Assembly (NCBI GenBank): GCA_020445605.1
Contig: JAGRGH010000040.1
Coordinates: 1 to 64,000, forward strand
DNA: 64,000 nucleotides
Origin: Chromatiales bacterium
GTDB lineage: Bacteria > Pseudomonadota > Gammaproteobacteria > JAGRGH01
Direction of reading: 5' to 3'
Part shown: piece after piece, positions 54,857 to 63,208 of the stretch
How positions within the stretch are numbered: position 1 is the first letter of the stretch
Layout of the letters: every line of letters starts with the position of its first letter
Notes under the pieces: model-generated
The model's database searches: none
What the model saw: only the letters and a program-made list of their open reading frames with translations
Told to the model about the DNA's origin: nothing
Made by a program: the position numbers and the translations under genes

Positions 54857-55671
54857 GGCAGTTTCGGCGCGTGGCCGTACATCTTGCGATACAGGGCGAT
54901 CGCGCGACGCTCTACATCGGACCAGAATGGGCAGTCGCCACCGAGCGCATGACGCAGCGGCCGACCGGTAAAACGCACGATGAAGCGCAACAGGTCGCGT
55001 CGTGTAATGCCGAAGTGCATCACGGAGAAATACAGACTGCCGAGATCCTTGACCAGCCAGCGTCGCGGTGTCTTGCCGCGGATCTGCACACGATGCAGAT
55101 CGATCAGATATACACGCGGCGGTGCGCCACGTCTCAGGCCCTCGATCGAATCACGCGCGAGCAGAAAGTGCCCGAGGTAGTAGTCTCGATGATTCATGCC
55201 GCCGAGCAGCATGCGCCGCGAGATCGCCGCGAGTTCGTCAACTAGCGCGCGCTTTTCGACGAACGCCGGCGGGGTGTCACGCCACTGCTCGCAATAGCGG
55301 TCCAGTGCAATCGTGTCCTCGAGGGCCCGGGTTACGACCAGCGAGCGCTGGGTCAGCGGATTTCGCCCCTTGGCGCCGTAGGCGACCATCTCCACGGTCG
55401 GGATTCCGGAGGCCCGGAAGCGCTGGATGGCGGTCCATTCCGTGCGGGCACCGATGACCGGCAGTCGCAGGTAGAAGAGGTTCTTCAGGATCTCCCTCAC
55501 GCGCGCGCCGCGATGTGTCTTGACGTAGAAGAACTCAGCGCCGATCTGCGCACGCACGGTGCGGCGACGGTCCTGGTGACGAACGACCTCGCCGTCCAGC
55601 GCCATGAAATAGTCAATGGTCGCGCCATCGCGCGGCAGGGTCTTTTCAAACGTGTCGTCGAGCCACAGCAT
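54853..55671 (-). CDS. waaP: LPS core heptose kinase WaaP (RfaP)
   Basis: 272 residues from ATG 55671 (MLWLDDTFEKTLPRDGATID), family length. The eukaryotic-like kinase motifs are AEFFYVKTHRGARVREILKNL, the catalytic NHRDYYLGHFL with Asp163, and LIDLHRVQIRGK with Asp191. It phosphorylates heptose I of the inner core, which supports outer-membrane stability. The coupled gene downstream encodes two more kinase folds. It is divergent from the SGNH-like gene. Confidence 0.93.
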   Translation of the reverse strand: MLWLDDTFEKTLPRDGATIDYFMALDGEVVRHQDRRRTVRAQIGAEFFYVKTHRGARVREILKNLFYLRLPVIGARTEWTAIQRFRASGIPTVEMVAYGAKGRNPLTQRSLVVTRALEDTIALDRYCEQWRDTPPAFVEKRALVDELAAISRRMLLGGMNHRDYYLGHFLLARDSIEGLRRGAPPRVYLIDLHRVQIRGKTPRRWLVKDLGSLYFSVMHFGITRRDLLRFIVRFTGRPLRHALGGDCPFWSDVERRAIALYRKMYGHAPKLP

Positions 55672-55795
55672 GGGTCTGTGCAAACCGCTCGTGGAAACCT
55701 TCGGGGATGGCGGGCATGCCGGGCCGTGGCATCGTCGATCAATGATACCGTAGCGCCTTCCGCGGCCCGAGCCGCACCGCCCACCCCGACGGCCC

Positions 55796-56431
55796 ATGCG
55801 ACTGTTTCGCACCCGCCCCAGGCGCAAGATCCACACCTTCGGCGACAGCCACTGTCACGCTGGCTGGAAGAAGGTGCGTTCGCGCTCGGTGGAAGTGCAT
55901 ACCCACCGGCTGGGGCCCAGGCTGATGCACAGCTTTGGGAAACTCGGCCTCGAACTGCTTGACCTCGCCGATTATCGACTGGACGCCGACGACGTCGCCT
56001 GTTTCTGCTTTGGCGAGATCGACTGCCGCGGACATGTGCAGCGACTTGCCGAGACCGACCACGAATCGGTCATCGACCAGGTCGTCGATGCCTATTTCGA
56101 CGCCATCGAGCTGAATCGGGCGCGCACGGCCGCCAGGACCATCGCCGTCTACAACGTGGTCCCGCCCGTGCACCGCGACCGGGTCTGGGAGGACCCGGCG
56201 TTTCCGTTCCTCGGATCGGACGCCGAACGCTTGCACTACGTCTGCTACATGAACGAGCGACTGCGCGCCGGATGCCGCGCGCGTGGGCTGGTGTTCGTGG
56301 ACGTTTACACTGACTACAGTGATGTGGACGGTTTCCTGGACCCGCAGCTCAGCGACGGCAAGATTCATATCCGCAATCCCCGACCCTTGACGCGGTTCCT
56401 GGAACGCCACCTTGGCGTGCTGAAAAATTGA
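55796..56431 (+). CDS. SGNH hydrolase-like protein
   Basis: 211 residues. The start HTFGDSHCHAGWKKV matches block I (GDS) of the SGNH superfamily. FCFGEIDCRGHV stands at block III and LSDGKIHI resembles block V (Asp and His), with one extra residue between them. No signal peptide. Similar proteins occur in capsule and LPS clusters and may be esterases or acetyl-transfer enzymes. It lies between waaP (opposite strand) and the DUF302 gene. Function not assigned. Confidence 0.65.
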   Translation: MRLFRTRPRRKIHTFGDSHCHAGWKKVRSRSVEVHTHRLGPRLMHSFGKLGLELLDLADYRLDADDVACFCFGEIDCRGHVQRLAETDHESVIDQVVDAYFDAIELNRARTAARTIAVYNVVPPVHRDRVWEDPAFPFLGSDAERLHYVCYMNERLRAGCRARGLVFVDVYTDYSDVDGFLDPQLSDGKIHIRNPRPLTRFLERHLGVLKN

Positions 56432-56527
56432 ATCCCGCGCAAGCATCCCCGGTCCCGGCCGGTCTCCTGTCATTCGCGCGCTGCGCCCCAAGCGGTCATC
56501 GCAACCACCCAACCCGGAGGTAGCCCC

Positions 56528-56974
56528 ATGTTCCGTGCACTGCTGATCGCGGCCCTGGTCTGCATCGCGACCACGGCCCGCGCCGGTGACTACATCACCA
56601 CCGAAAGCCCCGACGACGTGCAGACCACCTTTGACCGACTCCAGAAGGCGCTCGGCAACCGCGGGCTGAAGGCCTTCGTCGAGGTGGACCACGCAAAGGG
56701 CGCCGTCAATGTCGGCCAGACCCTTGCCCCCAGCAAGGTGCTGATCTTCGGCAACCCCAAACTCGGCACGGCCCTGATGCAGATCAACCCGGAGATCGGC
56801 GTGGACCTGCCGCTGAAGATGTCGGTCTGGCAGGCCGCGGACGGGCGCACGCGCGTCACGTATCGGTCGGCCGATTCGCTCGCCGCGGCGCACGGCATGG
56901 ACCCGAACGCACCGCCGTTCAAGCAGATGACCCTGGCGCTGGCCGCGCTCGCCAAGGCAGCCGCCGGCATGTGA
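56528..56974 (+). CDS. Periplasmic DUF302 protein
   Basis: 148 residues with GGAGG a few bases ahead of ATG 56528. A signal peptide (MFRALLIAALVCIATTARA) precedes one DUF302 domain: SPDDVQTTFDRLQKALGNRGLKAF, VLIFGNPKLGTALMQINPEIGVDLPLKM and VTYRSADSLAAAHGM. The fold is known structurally, the function is not; some members are linked to metal or redox stress. Confidence 0.85.
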   Translation: MFRALLIAALVCIATTARAGDYITTESPDDVQTTFDRLQKALGNRGLKAFVEVDHAKGAVNVGQTLAPSKVLIFGNPKLGTALMQINPEIGVDLPLKMSVWQAADGRTRVTYRSADSLAAAHGMDPNAPPFKQMTLALAALAKAAAGM

Positions 56975-57025
56975 GCGCCGGCCGGGGATTGCCCCGGCGC
57001 AGCGGCGGTGGCAGGCTCGCGGGCC

Positions 57026-59806
57026 ATGTCGCCGCTGTCGCAGACCGACCACGAACAGATCACGGCCCGCGTATTCGCGGCGAGCGATTTCGCGCGCCGC
57101 ACGGCCGAACGCTGGCCGGAGATGCTCGACGGGCTTCGCGCGAGCGGCGCGTTGGACGCGCCGCGAGCGCCGGGGACGATCGCCGCCGAGGTCGCGCACG
57201 CCTGCGTGGAGGCCGGCGACGAGGAGCAGCTTGGCCGCGCACTGCGGCTCGCGCGCCAGCGCGAGATGCTGCGCATCTGCTGGCGCGACATCGGCGGCCT
57301 GGCGGAACTCGATGAGATCCTCACCGACCTGAGCAACCTCGCCGACGCCTGCGTGCAGACCGCGCTGGCGCACCACCGCCGGCTCGCCGCGGCGCAATGG
57401 GGTGAGCCGTTCGACGATCGCGGCGCGGCCGTCGACCTGATCGCCATCGGCATGGGCAAGCTCGGCGGCGGCGAGCTGAACTTCAGCTCGGACATCGATC
57501 TGATCTTCGCCTACCGCGCCGACGGCGAGACCTGCGGCGGCCGCCGATCGACCTCGAACCACGAGTACTTCACGCGCATCGCCAGGGCCGTGACCGTGAC
57601 GCTGGAAAGCCCACGCGCCGAGGGCTTCGTGTTCCGGGTCGACACACGGCTGCGTCCGTTCGGCCTGAGTGGGCCGCTCGCGGTCAGCTTTGCGGCGCTG
57701 GAGGAATACCTGCACGGCCAGGCGCGCATGTGGGAGCGCTACGCCTGGATCAAGGCCCGTGCGATTGGGGCGCGCGCCAGCGATCAGGCCCTGCTCGACG
57801 CGATCGTGCGACCGTTCGTCTTCCGGCGCTACCTCGATTTCTCGGCAATCGAGGCGATCCGCGACATGAAGCGCATGATCGAGGACGAGTACCGCGACCG
57901 TCGCATCGACGACAACGTCAAGCTCGGCCGCGGCGGCATCCGCGAGATCGAGTTCATCGGCCAGGTCTTTCAGCTCATCCGCGGCGGTCGCGAGCCGACC
58001 CTGCAGGCCCGTCCGATCCGCGCCGTGCTGCGCCGGTTGGCGCGGCTCGGCCTGCTGGACGAGGCCGTGGCCGACCGGCTGGATACGGCCTACTGTCTGC
58101 TGCGTCACGTTGAGAACCGCCTGCAACAGGTCGACGACCAGCAGGTCCATGTGCTGCCCGCCGACGACACGACGCGCGCGCGTATCGCGACCGCGCTCGA
58201 TCACCCGGACTGGACCGCGCTGCTGGCAGCCCTGGATGCCGCGCGCGCTGCGGTGCACCGGGAGTTTGCGGCGGTGTTCTCGACCGATACCGACGCCGCC
58301 GCAGCGGACCGGTTCGCGCGGGTCTGGACCCACCCGCAGGAGGCCGGCAGCGACGCGGAACTGGGCCACGCGGGATTTCGCGATCCGCCCGCCGCGCGCG
58401 AGCGCATCGGCCAGCTGCGCGGCTCGGGCGGCTTCCGGGTGCTCGGTCAGACCGGCCGTGCCCGGCTCGATCACCTCGTCCCGGCGCTGATCGAGGAGGC
58501 CGCCGCCACGCCGGATCCGGACGGCGCGCTCGAGCGGCTGCTCGCGGTCATCGAGGCGATCGGCGGGCGCAGCGCCTACCTGGCGCTGCTGTACGAACAT
58601 CCGGCGGCGCGCACCCATCTCGCAAGTCTCGTCGGTCTGAGCCCGTGGATCGCGCGCGAGATCGCCCGCCAGCCGATCCTGCTCGACGAATTGCTCGATC
58701 CGCGCCGGCTGTACGCGCCGGCGACCGACGACCGGCTCATGCGCGAGCTGGTCGCGCATCTGGCCGCGATCCCCGAGGATGATCTCGAGGAGCAGATGGA
58801 GCGGCTGCGTCAGTTCGCCCATGCGCAGATGCTGCGGATTGCCGCTGCCGACATCACCGGCGCGCTGCCGCTCATGAAGGTCAGCGATTATCTGAGCGCG
58901 CTGGCCGAGGTCATGCTGCGCTACGCCCTCGCGCTGGCCTGGACCGAGCTGACCGAACGCCATGGCGTGCCCGGATTCGAGGTCGATGGCGTTCGCCGCG
59001 ACGCACAGTTCACGATCGTCGCCTACGGCAAGCTCGGCGGGCTGGAACTCGGCTACGGCTCGGATCTCGACATCGTGTTCCTGCACGACAGCACCGGCAG
59101 CGCGCAGCACACGAACGGCGAGCGTAGCGCGGAAAACGCCGTGTTCTTCACGCGCCTCGCGCAGCGGATCATCCACATCCTGACCGCCCCGATGCGCTCG
59201 GGCACGCTCTACGAGGTCGACACGCGCCTGCGGCCGAACGGCAAGTCCGGCCTGCTGGTGTCGAGCTTCGACGCGTTTGCGCTCTACCAGAACGACAGCG
59301 CCTGGACCTGGGAACACCAGGCCCTGATCCGCGCCCGCCCGGTCGCGGCAATCGGCCGCCCCGAGCCCGCCTTCGCGGCGATCCGCGATGCGGTCCTGCG
59401 CCGCGAACGCGATCCGCGGAAGCTGCGCGAGGAGGTCGTCGAAATGCGCTCGCGCATGCGTGCCGAACTCGACCGCAGCACCACCGAGGACTTCGACCTC
59501 AAGCAGGGCCACGGCGGTATTACGGACATTGAGTTTATGGTTCAATATCGCGTTCTGCGTCACGCTTTCGAGCATCCTGAGCTCACGCGCTGGACCGACA
59601 ACATCCGGCTGCTGGAGACTCTGGCCGGATGCGGTCTGATGCCTGCCTCCGACGCCGGACGGCTGGCCGAGATCTACCGCCGGCTGCGCGGCGACATCCA
59701 TCGCGCCAGCCTGCTCGACCGGCCGGTGCTGATCGACCCCGGGGCGCATGCCGCCGAACGGGCGTTCGTGCAGGCGCAGTGGCAGGCGACTTTTGAGACC
59801 CCTTGA
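57026..59806 (+). CDS. glnE: Bifunctional glutamine synthetase adenylyltransferase/deadenylase
   Basis: 926 residues from ATG 57026 (GTG 57008 possible), against 946 in E. coli. Two nucleotidyltransferase domains with the GxGKLGGxEL-SD-D signature: GMGKLGGGELNFSSDIDLI (about 142-160, removal of AMP) and AYGKLGGLELGYGSDLDIV (about 665-685, addition of AMP). A PII-signal region lies between. It tunes glutamine synthetase to nitrogen supply. It ends 13 bases before ilvE, the order known from Pseudomonas. Confidence 0.97.
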   Translation: MSPLSQTDHEQITARVFAASDFARRTAERWPEMLDGLRASGALDAPRAPGTIAAEVAHACVEAGDEEQLGRALRLARQREMLRICWRDIGGLAELDEILTDLSNLADACVQTALAHHRRLAAAQWGEPFDDRGAAVDLIAIGMGKLGGGELNFSSDIDLIFAYRADGETCGGRRSTSNHEYFTRIARAVTVTLESPRAEGFVFRVDTRLRPFGLSGPLAVSFAALEEYLHGQARMWERYAWIKARAIGARASDQALLDAIVRPFVFRRYLDFSAIEAIRDMKRMIEDEYRDRRIDDNVKLGRGGIREIEFIGQVFQLIRGGREPTLQARPIRAVLRRLARLGLLDEAVADRLDTAYCLLRHVENRLQQVDDQQVHVLPADDTTRARIATALDHPDWTALLAALDAARAAVHREFAAVFSTDTDAAAADRFARVWTHPQEAGSDAELGHAGFRDPPAARERIGQLRGSGGFRVLGQTGRARLDHLVPALIEEAAATPDPDGALERLLAVIEAIGGRSAYLALLYEHPAARTHLASLVGLSPWIAREIARQPILLDELLDPRRLYAPATDDRLMRELVAHLAAIPEDDLEEQMERLRQFAHAQMLRIAAADITGALPLMKVSDYLSALAEVMLRYALALAWTELTERHGVPGFEVDGVRRDAQFTIVAYGKLGGLELGYGSDLDIVFLHDSTGSAQHTNGERSAENAVFFTRLAQRIIHILTAPMRSGTLYEVDTRLRPNGKSGLLVSSFDAFALYQNDSAWTWEHQALIRARPVAAIGRPEPAFAAIRDAVLRRERDPRKLREEVVEMRSRMRAELDRSTTEDFDLKQGHGGITDIEFMVQYRVLRHAFEHPELTRWTDNIRLLETLAGCGLMPASDAGRLAEIYRRLRGDIHRASLLDRPVLIDPGAHAAERAFVQAQWQATFETP

Positions 59807-59819
59807 ACGGTAACGACCC

Positions 59820-60749
59820 TTGGCGAAACCCCCATTCGACGATCGCGACGGCGTGATCTGGTTTGACGGCAGGCTCGTGCCCTGGCGCGAGGCGCGCGTG
59901 CACGTGCTCACCCATACCCTGCATTACGGCATGGGCGTGTTCGAGGGCGTGCGCGCCTACCGCACGGAATCCGGCACGGCGATCTTTCGCCTCGGCGACC
60001 ACACCCGCCGCCTGTTCGGCTCGGCGCACATCCTGGCGATGGAACTGCCCTACGACCAGGCGACCCTCAACGATGCGCAGCGTGCCGTGGTGCGCGAGAA
60101 CGGCCTGGAGGCCGCCTACATCCGGCCGATGTGTTTCTACGGCTCGGAGGGCATGGGTCTGCACGCCGAAGGCCTCAAGGTGCACTGCATGGTCGCGGCC
60201 TGGGCCTGGGGCGCGTATCTCGGCCAGGAAGCGCTGGAAAAGGGCATCCGGGTGCGCACCTCGTCGTTCACGCGCCATCACGTGAACATCACCATGTGCA
60301 AGGCCAAGGCCAACGGCAACTACATGAACTCCATGCTGGCCGTCACCGAGGCGCAGCAGTGCGGCTACGACGAGGCGTTGTTGCTGGACGTCGACGGCTA
60401 TGTGGCCGAGGGCAGCGGCGAGAACATCTTCATCGTGCACGACGGCGCGATCTATACGCCCGAGCTGACCTCGGCACTGGACGGCATCACGCGCCGCACG
60501 ATCTTCGCGCTGGCCGCCGAGATCGGCGTGCCGGTGCATGAAGCGCGCCTGACCCGCGACGCGGTCTATGTCGCCGACGAGGCGTTCTTCACGGGTACGG
60601 CCGCCGAAGTCACGCCGATCCGCGAACTCGACGGCCGAACCATCGGCAACGGCGGGCGTGGCCCGCTGACCGAGCGGCTGCAATCGATGTATTTCGACCT
60701 CGTGCACGGCCGCCGCGTGACCCCCGAGGGCTGGCTCACGCCGGTCTGA
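59820..60749 (+). CDS. ilvE: Branched-chain amino acid aminotransferase
   Basis: 309 residues from TTG 59820; the next in-frame ATG lies inside the conserved HTLHYGMGVFEGVRAY, so the TTG is needed. Fold-type IV aminotransferase with the PLP Lys in the MCKAKANGNYMNS segment (near residue 161), EGSGENIFIV and TGTAAEVTPIRELDG. It makes leucine, isoleucine and valine from their keto acids. It is placed between glnE and the small zinc protein. Confidence 0.96.
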   Translation: MAKPPFDDRDGVIWFDGRLVPWREARVHVLTHTLHYGMGVFEGVRAYRTESGTAIFRLGDHTRRLFGSAHILAMELPYDQATLNDAQRAVVRENGLEAAYIRPMCFYGSEGMGLHAEGLKVHCMVAAWAWGAYLGQEALEKGIRVRTSSFTRHHVNITMCKAKANGNYMNSMLAVTEAQQCGYDEALLLDVDGYVAEGSGENIFIVHDGAIYTPELTSALDGITRRTIFALAAEIGVPVHEARLTRDAVYVADEAFFTGTAAEVTPIRELDGRTIGNGGRGPLTERLQSMYFDLVHGRRVTPEGWLTPV

Positions 60750-60767
60750 TTCAGGACCCCTACGACC

Positions 60768-60989
60768 ATGCCTGCCACGAACGATCGCAGTAACGGTTCG
60801 AAGCGGCCCGCCGGCGACAAGGGCGCGGCGCGTGTGCGCTATACCGTAAAGCGTTCGGAACTGCCGCTGTACTGCCCGAACGAGAACATGCCGCTGTGGA
60901 GCGCGCATCCGCGCGTCTACCTGGCGATCGAAAAGACCGGCAGCGCGGCGTGCCCGTACTGCGGCACCGAATACTCGCTGGTTGACTGA
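60768..60989 (+). CDS. CHCC-type zinc-finger protein
   Basis: 73 residues. Zinc ligands Cys36, His47, Cys62 and Cys65 (YCPNENMPLWSAHP, ACPYCGTEY) define the zf-CHCC family, related to the 13-kDa subunit of respiratory complex I. The gene is conserved between ilvE and waaF in Pseudomonas-like clusters. Its end overlaps the start of waaF by 8 bases. Function in bacteria unknown. Confidence 0.88.
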   Translation: MPATNDRSNGSKRPAGDKGAARVRYTVKRSELPLYCPNENMPLWSAHPRVYLAIEKTGSAACPYCGTEYSLVD

Positions 60990-62031
60990 CGCCCGCACGC
61001 TGGTCATCGGTCCGGCCTGGATCGGTGACATGGTCATGGCGCAATGTCTGTTCGCGGCGCTGCGCGAACAGGCGCCGTCCACCCCGATCGACGTCGCCGC
61101 CCCGGCCTGGACCCGCGCACTGACCGGGCGCATGGCCGAGGTCGACGCCGGCATCGATCTGCCGTTCCAGCATGGCCAGGCCGCGCTCGCCGCACGCTGG
61201 CGCATGGGTCGCGGTCTGCGCGGTCGCCATGACCGGGCGATCGTGCTGTCGAACGCCTGGAAGCACGCGCTGATGCCCTGGGCGGCCGGCATTGCGAAAC
61301 GCACCGGCTACTGGGGCGAGGCACGCTGGCCTCTGCTCAATGACGGCCGGCGCCTGGACCGGCGCCGCCTGCCGCGCACCGTCGACCGCTTTCTGGCCCT
61401 CGCCCACCCCGACGGCGCCTACGACCCCGCCATCGCGCCGGACCCGGTCGCGCGCCTGCGCGCCGATCCGCAGGGGGTCGAGACCGCACTGGCCGGACTC
61501 GACCTGCTGCGCCCGGTGCGACTGCTCGCGCTGTGCCCGGGCGCCGAGTACGGCCCGGCCAAGCGCTGGCCGGCCACGCATTTCGCCGACCTTGCCCGGC
61601 ACTACGCCGCGCGCGGCTGGAGCGTCTGGCTGTTCGGCTCGGACAGGGACAAACCGATCAGCACGGGAATCGCCGACCACATCGCGGCCCACGGCGGCAT
61701 CGACGGCGACGGCGAGGTGATCGATCTGACCGGGCGCACGACGCTCGCGCAGGCCATTGATCTGCTGTCGCTCGCGACCGTGACGGTCAGCAACGATTCC
61801 GGGCTCATGCACGTCGCGGCCGCGCTCGGTCGGCCGGTGGTCGCGCTGTACGGCTCGTCCGACCCGGGCCACACGCCGCCGCTGTCCGCGCACGCCACCG
61901 TGCTGCGGCTGGGGATGGAATGCAGCCCGTGCTTCAAGCGCGACTGCCCGCTGGGTCACACCCGTTGCCTCGTGGATCTCGCGCCCGCGCAGGTGATCGC
62001 GGCGGTCGCCGCCGCCGCGCTCGAGGACTGA
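60982..62031 (+). CDS. waaF: LPS heptosyltransferase II
   Basis: 349 residues from TTG 60982 (L/MTDARTLVIGPAWIGDMVMAQ). GT9 fold, with the GPAWIGDMVM start, LCPGAEYGPAKRWP, TVSNDSGLMHVAAALGRPVVALYGSSDP and the closing CSPCFKRDCPLGHTRCL. It adds the second heptose to the inner core from ADP-heptose. The start overlaps the zinc-finger gene, so the two are coupled. waaC follows after 13 bases. Confidence 0.95.
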   Translation: MTDARTLVIGPAWIGDMVMAQCLFAALREQAPSTPIDVAAPAWTRALTGRMAEVDAGIDLPFQHGQAALAARWRMGRGLRGRHDRAIVLSNAWKHALMPWAAGIAKRTGYWGEARWPLLNDGRRLDRRRLPRTVDRFLALAHPDGAYDPAIAPDPVARLRADPQGVETALAGLDLLRPVRLLALCPGAEYGPAKRWPATHFADLARHYAARGWSVWLFGSDRDKPISTGIADHIAAHGGIDGDGEVIDLTGRTTLAQAIDLLSLATVTVSNDSGLMHVAAALGRPVVALYGSSDPGHTPPLSAHATVLRLGMECSPCFKRDCPLGHTRCLVDLAPAQVIAAVAAAALED

Positions 62032-62044
62032 GGAATCACGTCCG

Positions 62045-63088
62045 GTGAAGGTCCTGCTGGTCAAAACCTCCTCGCTCGGCGATCTCGTGCACACCCTGCC
62101 GGCCGTCACGGAAGCCGCACGCGCGATTCCGGATCTGACGCTGGACTGGGTCGCCGAAGAGGCGCTTGCGCCGATCCCGGGCTGGCACCCGGCCGTGCGC
62201 AGGGTCATCCCGATCGCCTATCGGCGCTGGCGGCTCGAAGGCCTGTGGCGATCCAGTGCACGTCGCGAGATGCGCGCGTTCGCACGCACTCTGCGCGAGG
62301 AACGCTACGACTGTGTGATCGACGCCCAGGGTTTGCTGATCAAGAGCGCCTTCGTCGCCACGCTGGCGCGCGGGCGAGTCTGCGGCTGGCCAGCGGGCAT
62401 TTCGCGCGAGCGCGCGGCGACCTGGCTGTATTCGCGCGGCGTGGATATCGGCGAGGAGCGCCATATCATCGAGCGCATCCGGCTGCTGTTCGCCGGCTGC
62501 CTCGGCTATACCAGCGGCGAGCGTGGCGCGTTCGACTACGGCCTGCGCCCGCCGACGACGCCACGCCTCGACGAACGCCGGCTGGTGTTCCTGCACGGCA
62601 CGACCTGGGCCAGCAAGCTCTGGCCCGAGGCGTACTGGATCGACCTGGCCCGGCGCGCGATCGCGGCCGGATTCGACGTGCGCCTGCCCTGGGGCAGCGA
62701 TGCCGAGAAGGCCGCGGCCGAACGCATCGCGGTGGCGAGCGGCGCGCGCGTGCTGCCGCGTCTCACGCTCGATGGCGCCGCGCGGGAGATCTGCTCGGCG
62801 CAGGCCTACGTCGGCGTCGACACCGGGCTCGCACACCTGGGCGCGGCGTTCGATGCGCCCGGCGTGATCCTGTTCGGCTCCACGGCGCCGGACCGCGCCG
62901 GGGCGCTCGGCGTGCGCCAGGTGAACCTCAAGGCGAACTTTGCGTGTGCACCCTGCCTGCGCCGCGACTGTACCTACCCGGGCGTACGCGACGTCGATCC
63001 ACCGTGCTTCGGCAGCGTCGATCCCGGCCGGGTCTGGGGTGCGCTGCAGGCGGTCCTGCGCGAAGCCGAGGCCCATGCGCAGGGTTGA
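62045..63088 (+). CDS. waaC: LPS heptosyltransferase I
   Basis: 347 residues from GTG 62045 (V/MKVLLVKTSSLGDLVHTLPAVTEA, a textbook WaaC start). GT9 motifs are FLHGTTWASKLWPEAYW, AYVGVDTGLAHLGAAFDAPGVILFGSTAP and FACAPCLRRDCTYPG. It adds the first heptose to Kdo of lipid A-Kdo2. It follows waaF. A 120-base gap then leads to the carbamoyltransferase. Confidence 0.96.
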   Translation: MKVLLVKTSSLGDLVHTLPAVTEAARAIPDLTLDWVAEEALAPIPGWHPAVRRVIPIAYRRWRLEGLWRSSARREMRAFARTLREERYDCVIDAQGLLIKSAFVATLARGRVCGWPAGISRERAATWLYSRGVDIGEERHIIERIRLLFAGCLGYTSGERGAFDYGLRPPTTPRLDERRLVFLHGTTWASKLWPEAYWIDLARRAIAAGFDVRLPWGSDAEKAAAERIAVASGARVLPRLTLDGAAREICSAQAYVGVDTGLAHLGAAFDAPGVILFGSTAPDRAGALGVRQVNLKANFACAPCLRRDCTYPGVRDVDPPCFGSVDPGRVWGALQAVLREAEAHAQG

Positions 63089-63208
63089 ACCGCAGTGGCC
63101 AGCCGGCCGCGCGCACTGGTCGCTTGCGGAGCTTTCTGGCAGTCTGTCGCGCGTTCCGCAAATCGCAACTGACTTCCGCATGTTTCGCCGCCACCAACTG
63201 CCGACGCC

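Noticed and set aside
55739-59911. 1390-codon open frame on the minus strand opposite glnE
   Set aside because: The plus strand has a full-length glnE and other recognised genes here. The minus frame has no known motif and is rich in Arg/Ala/His as expected for a shadow in GC-rich DNA.
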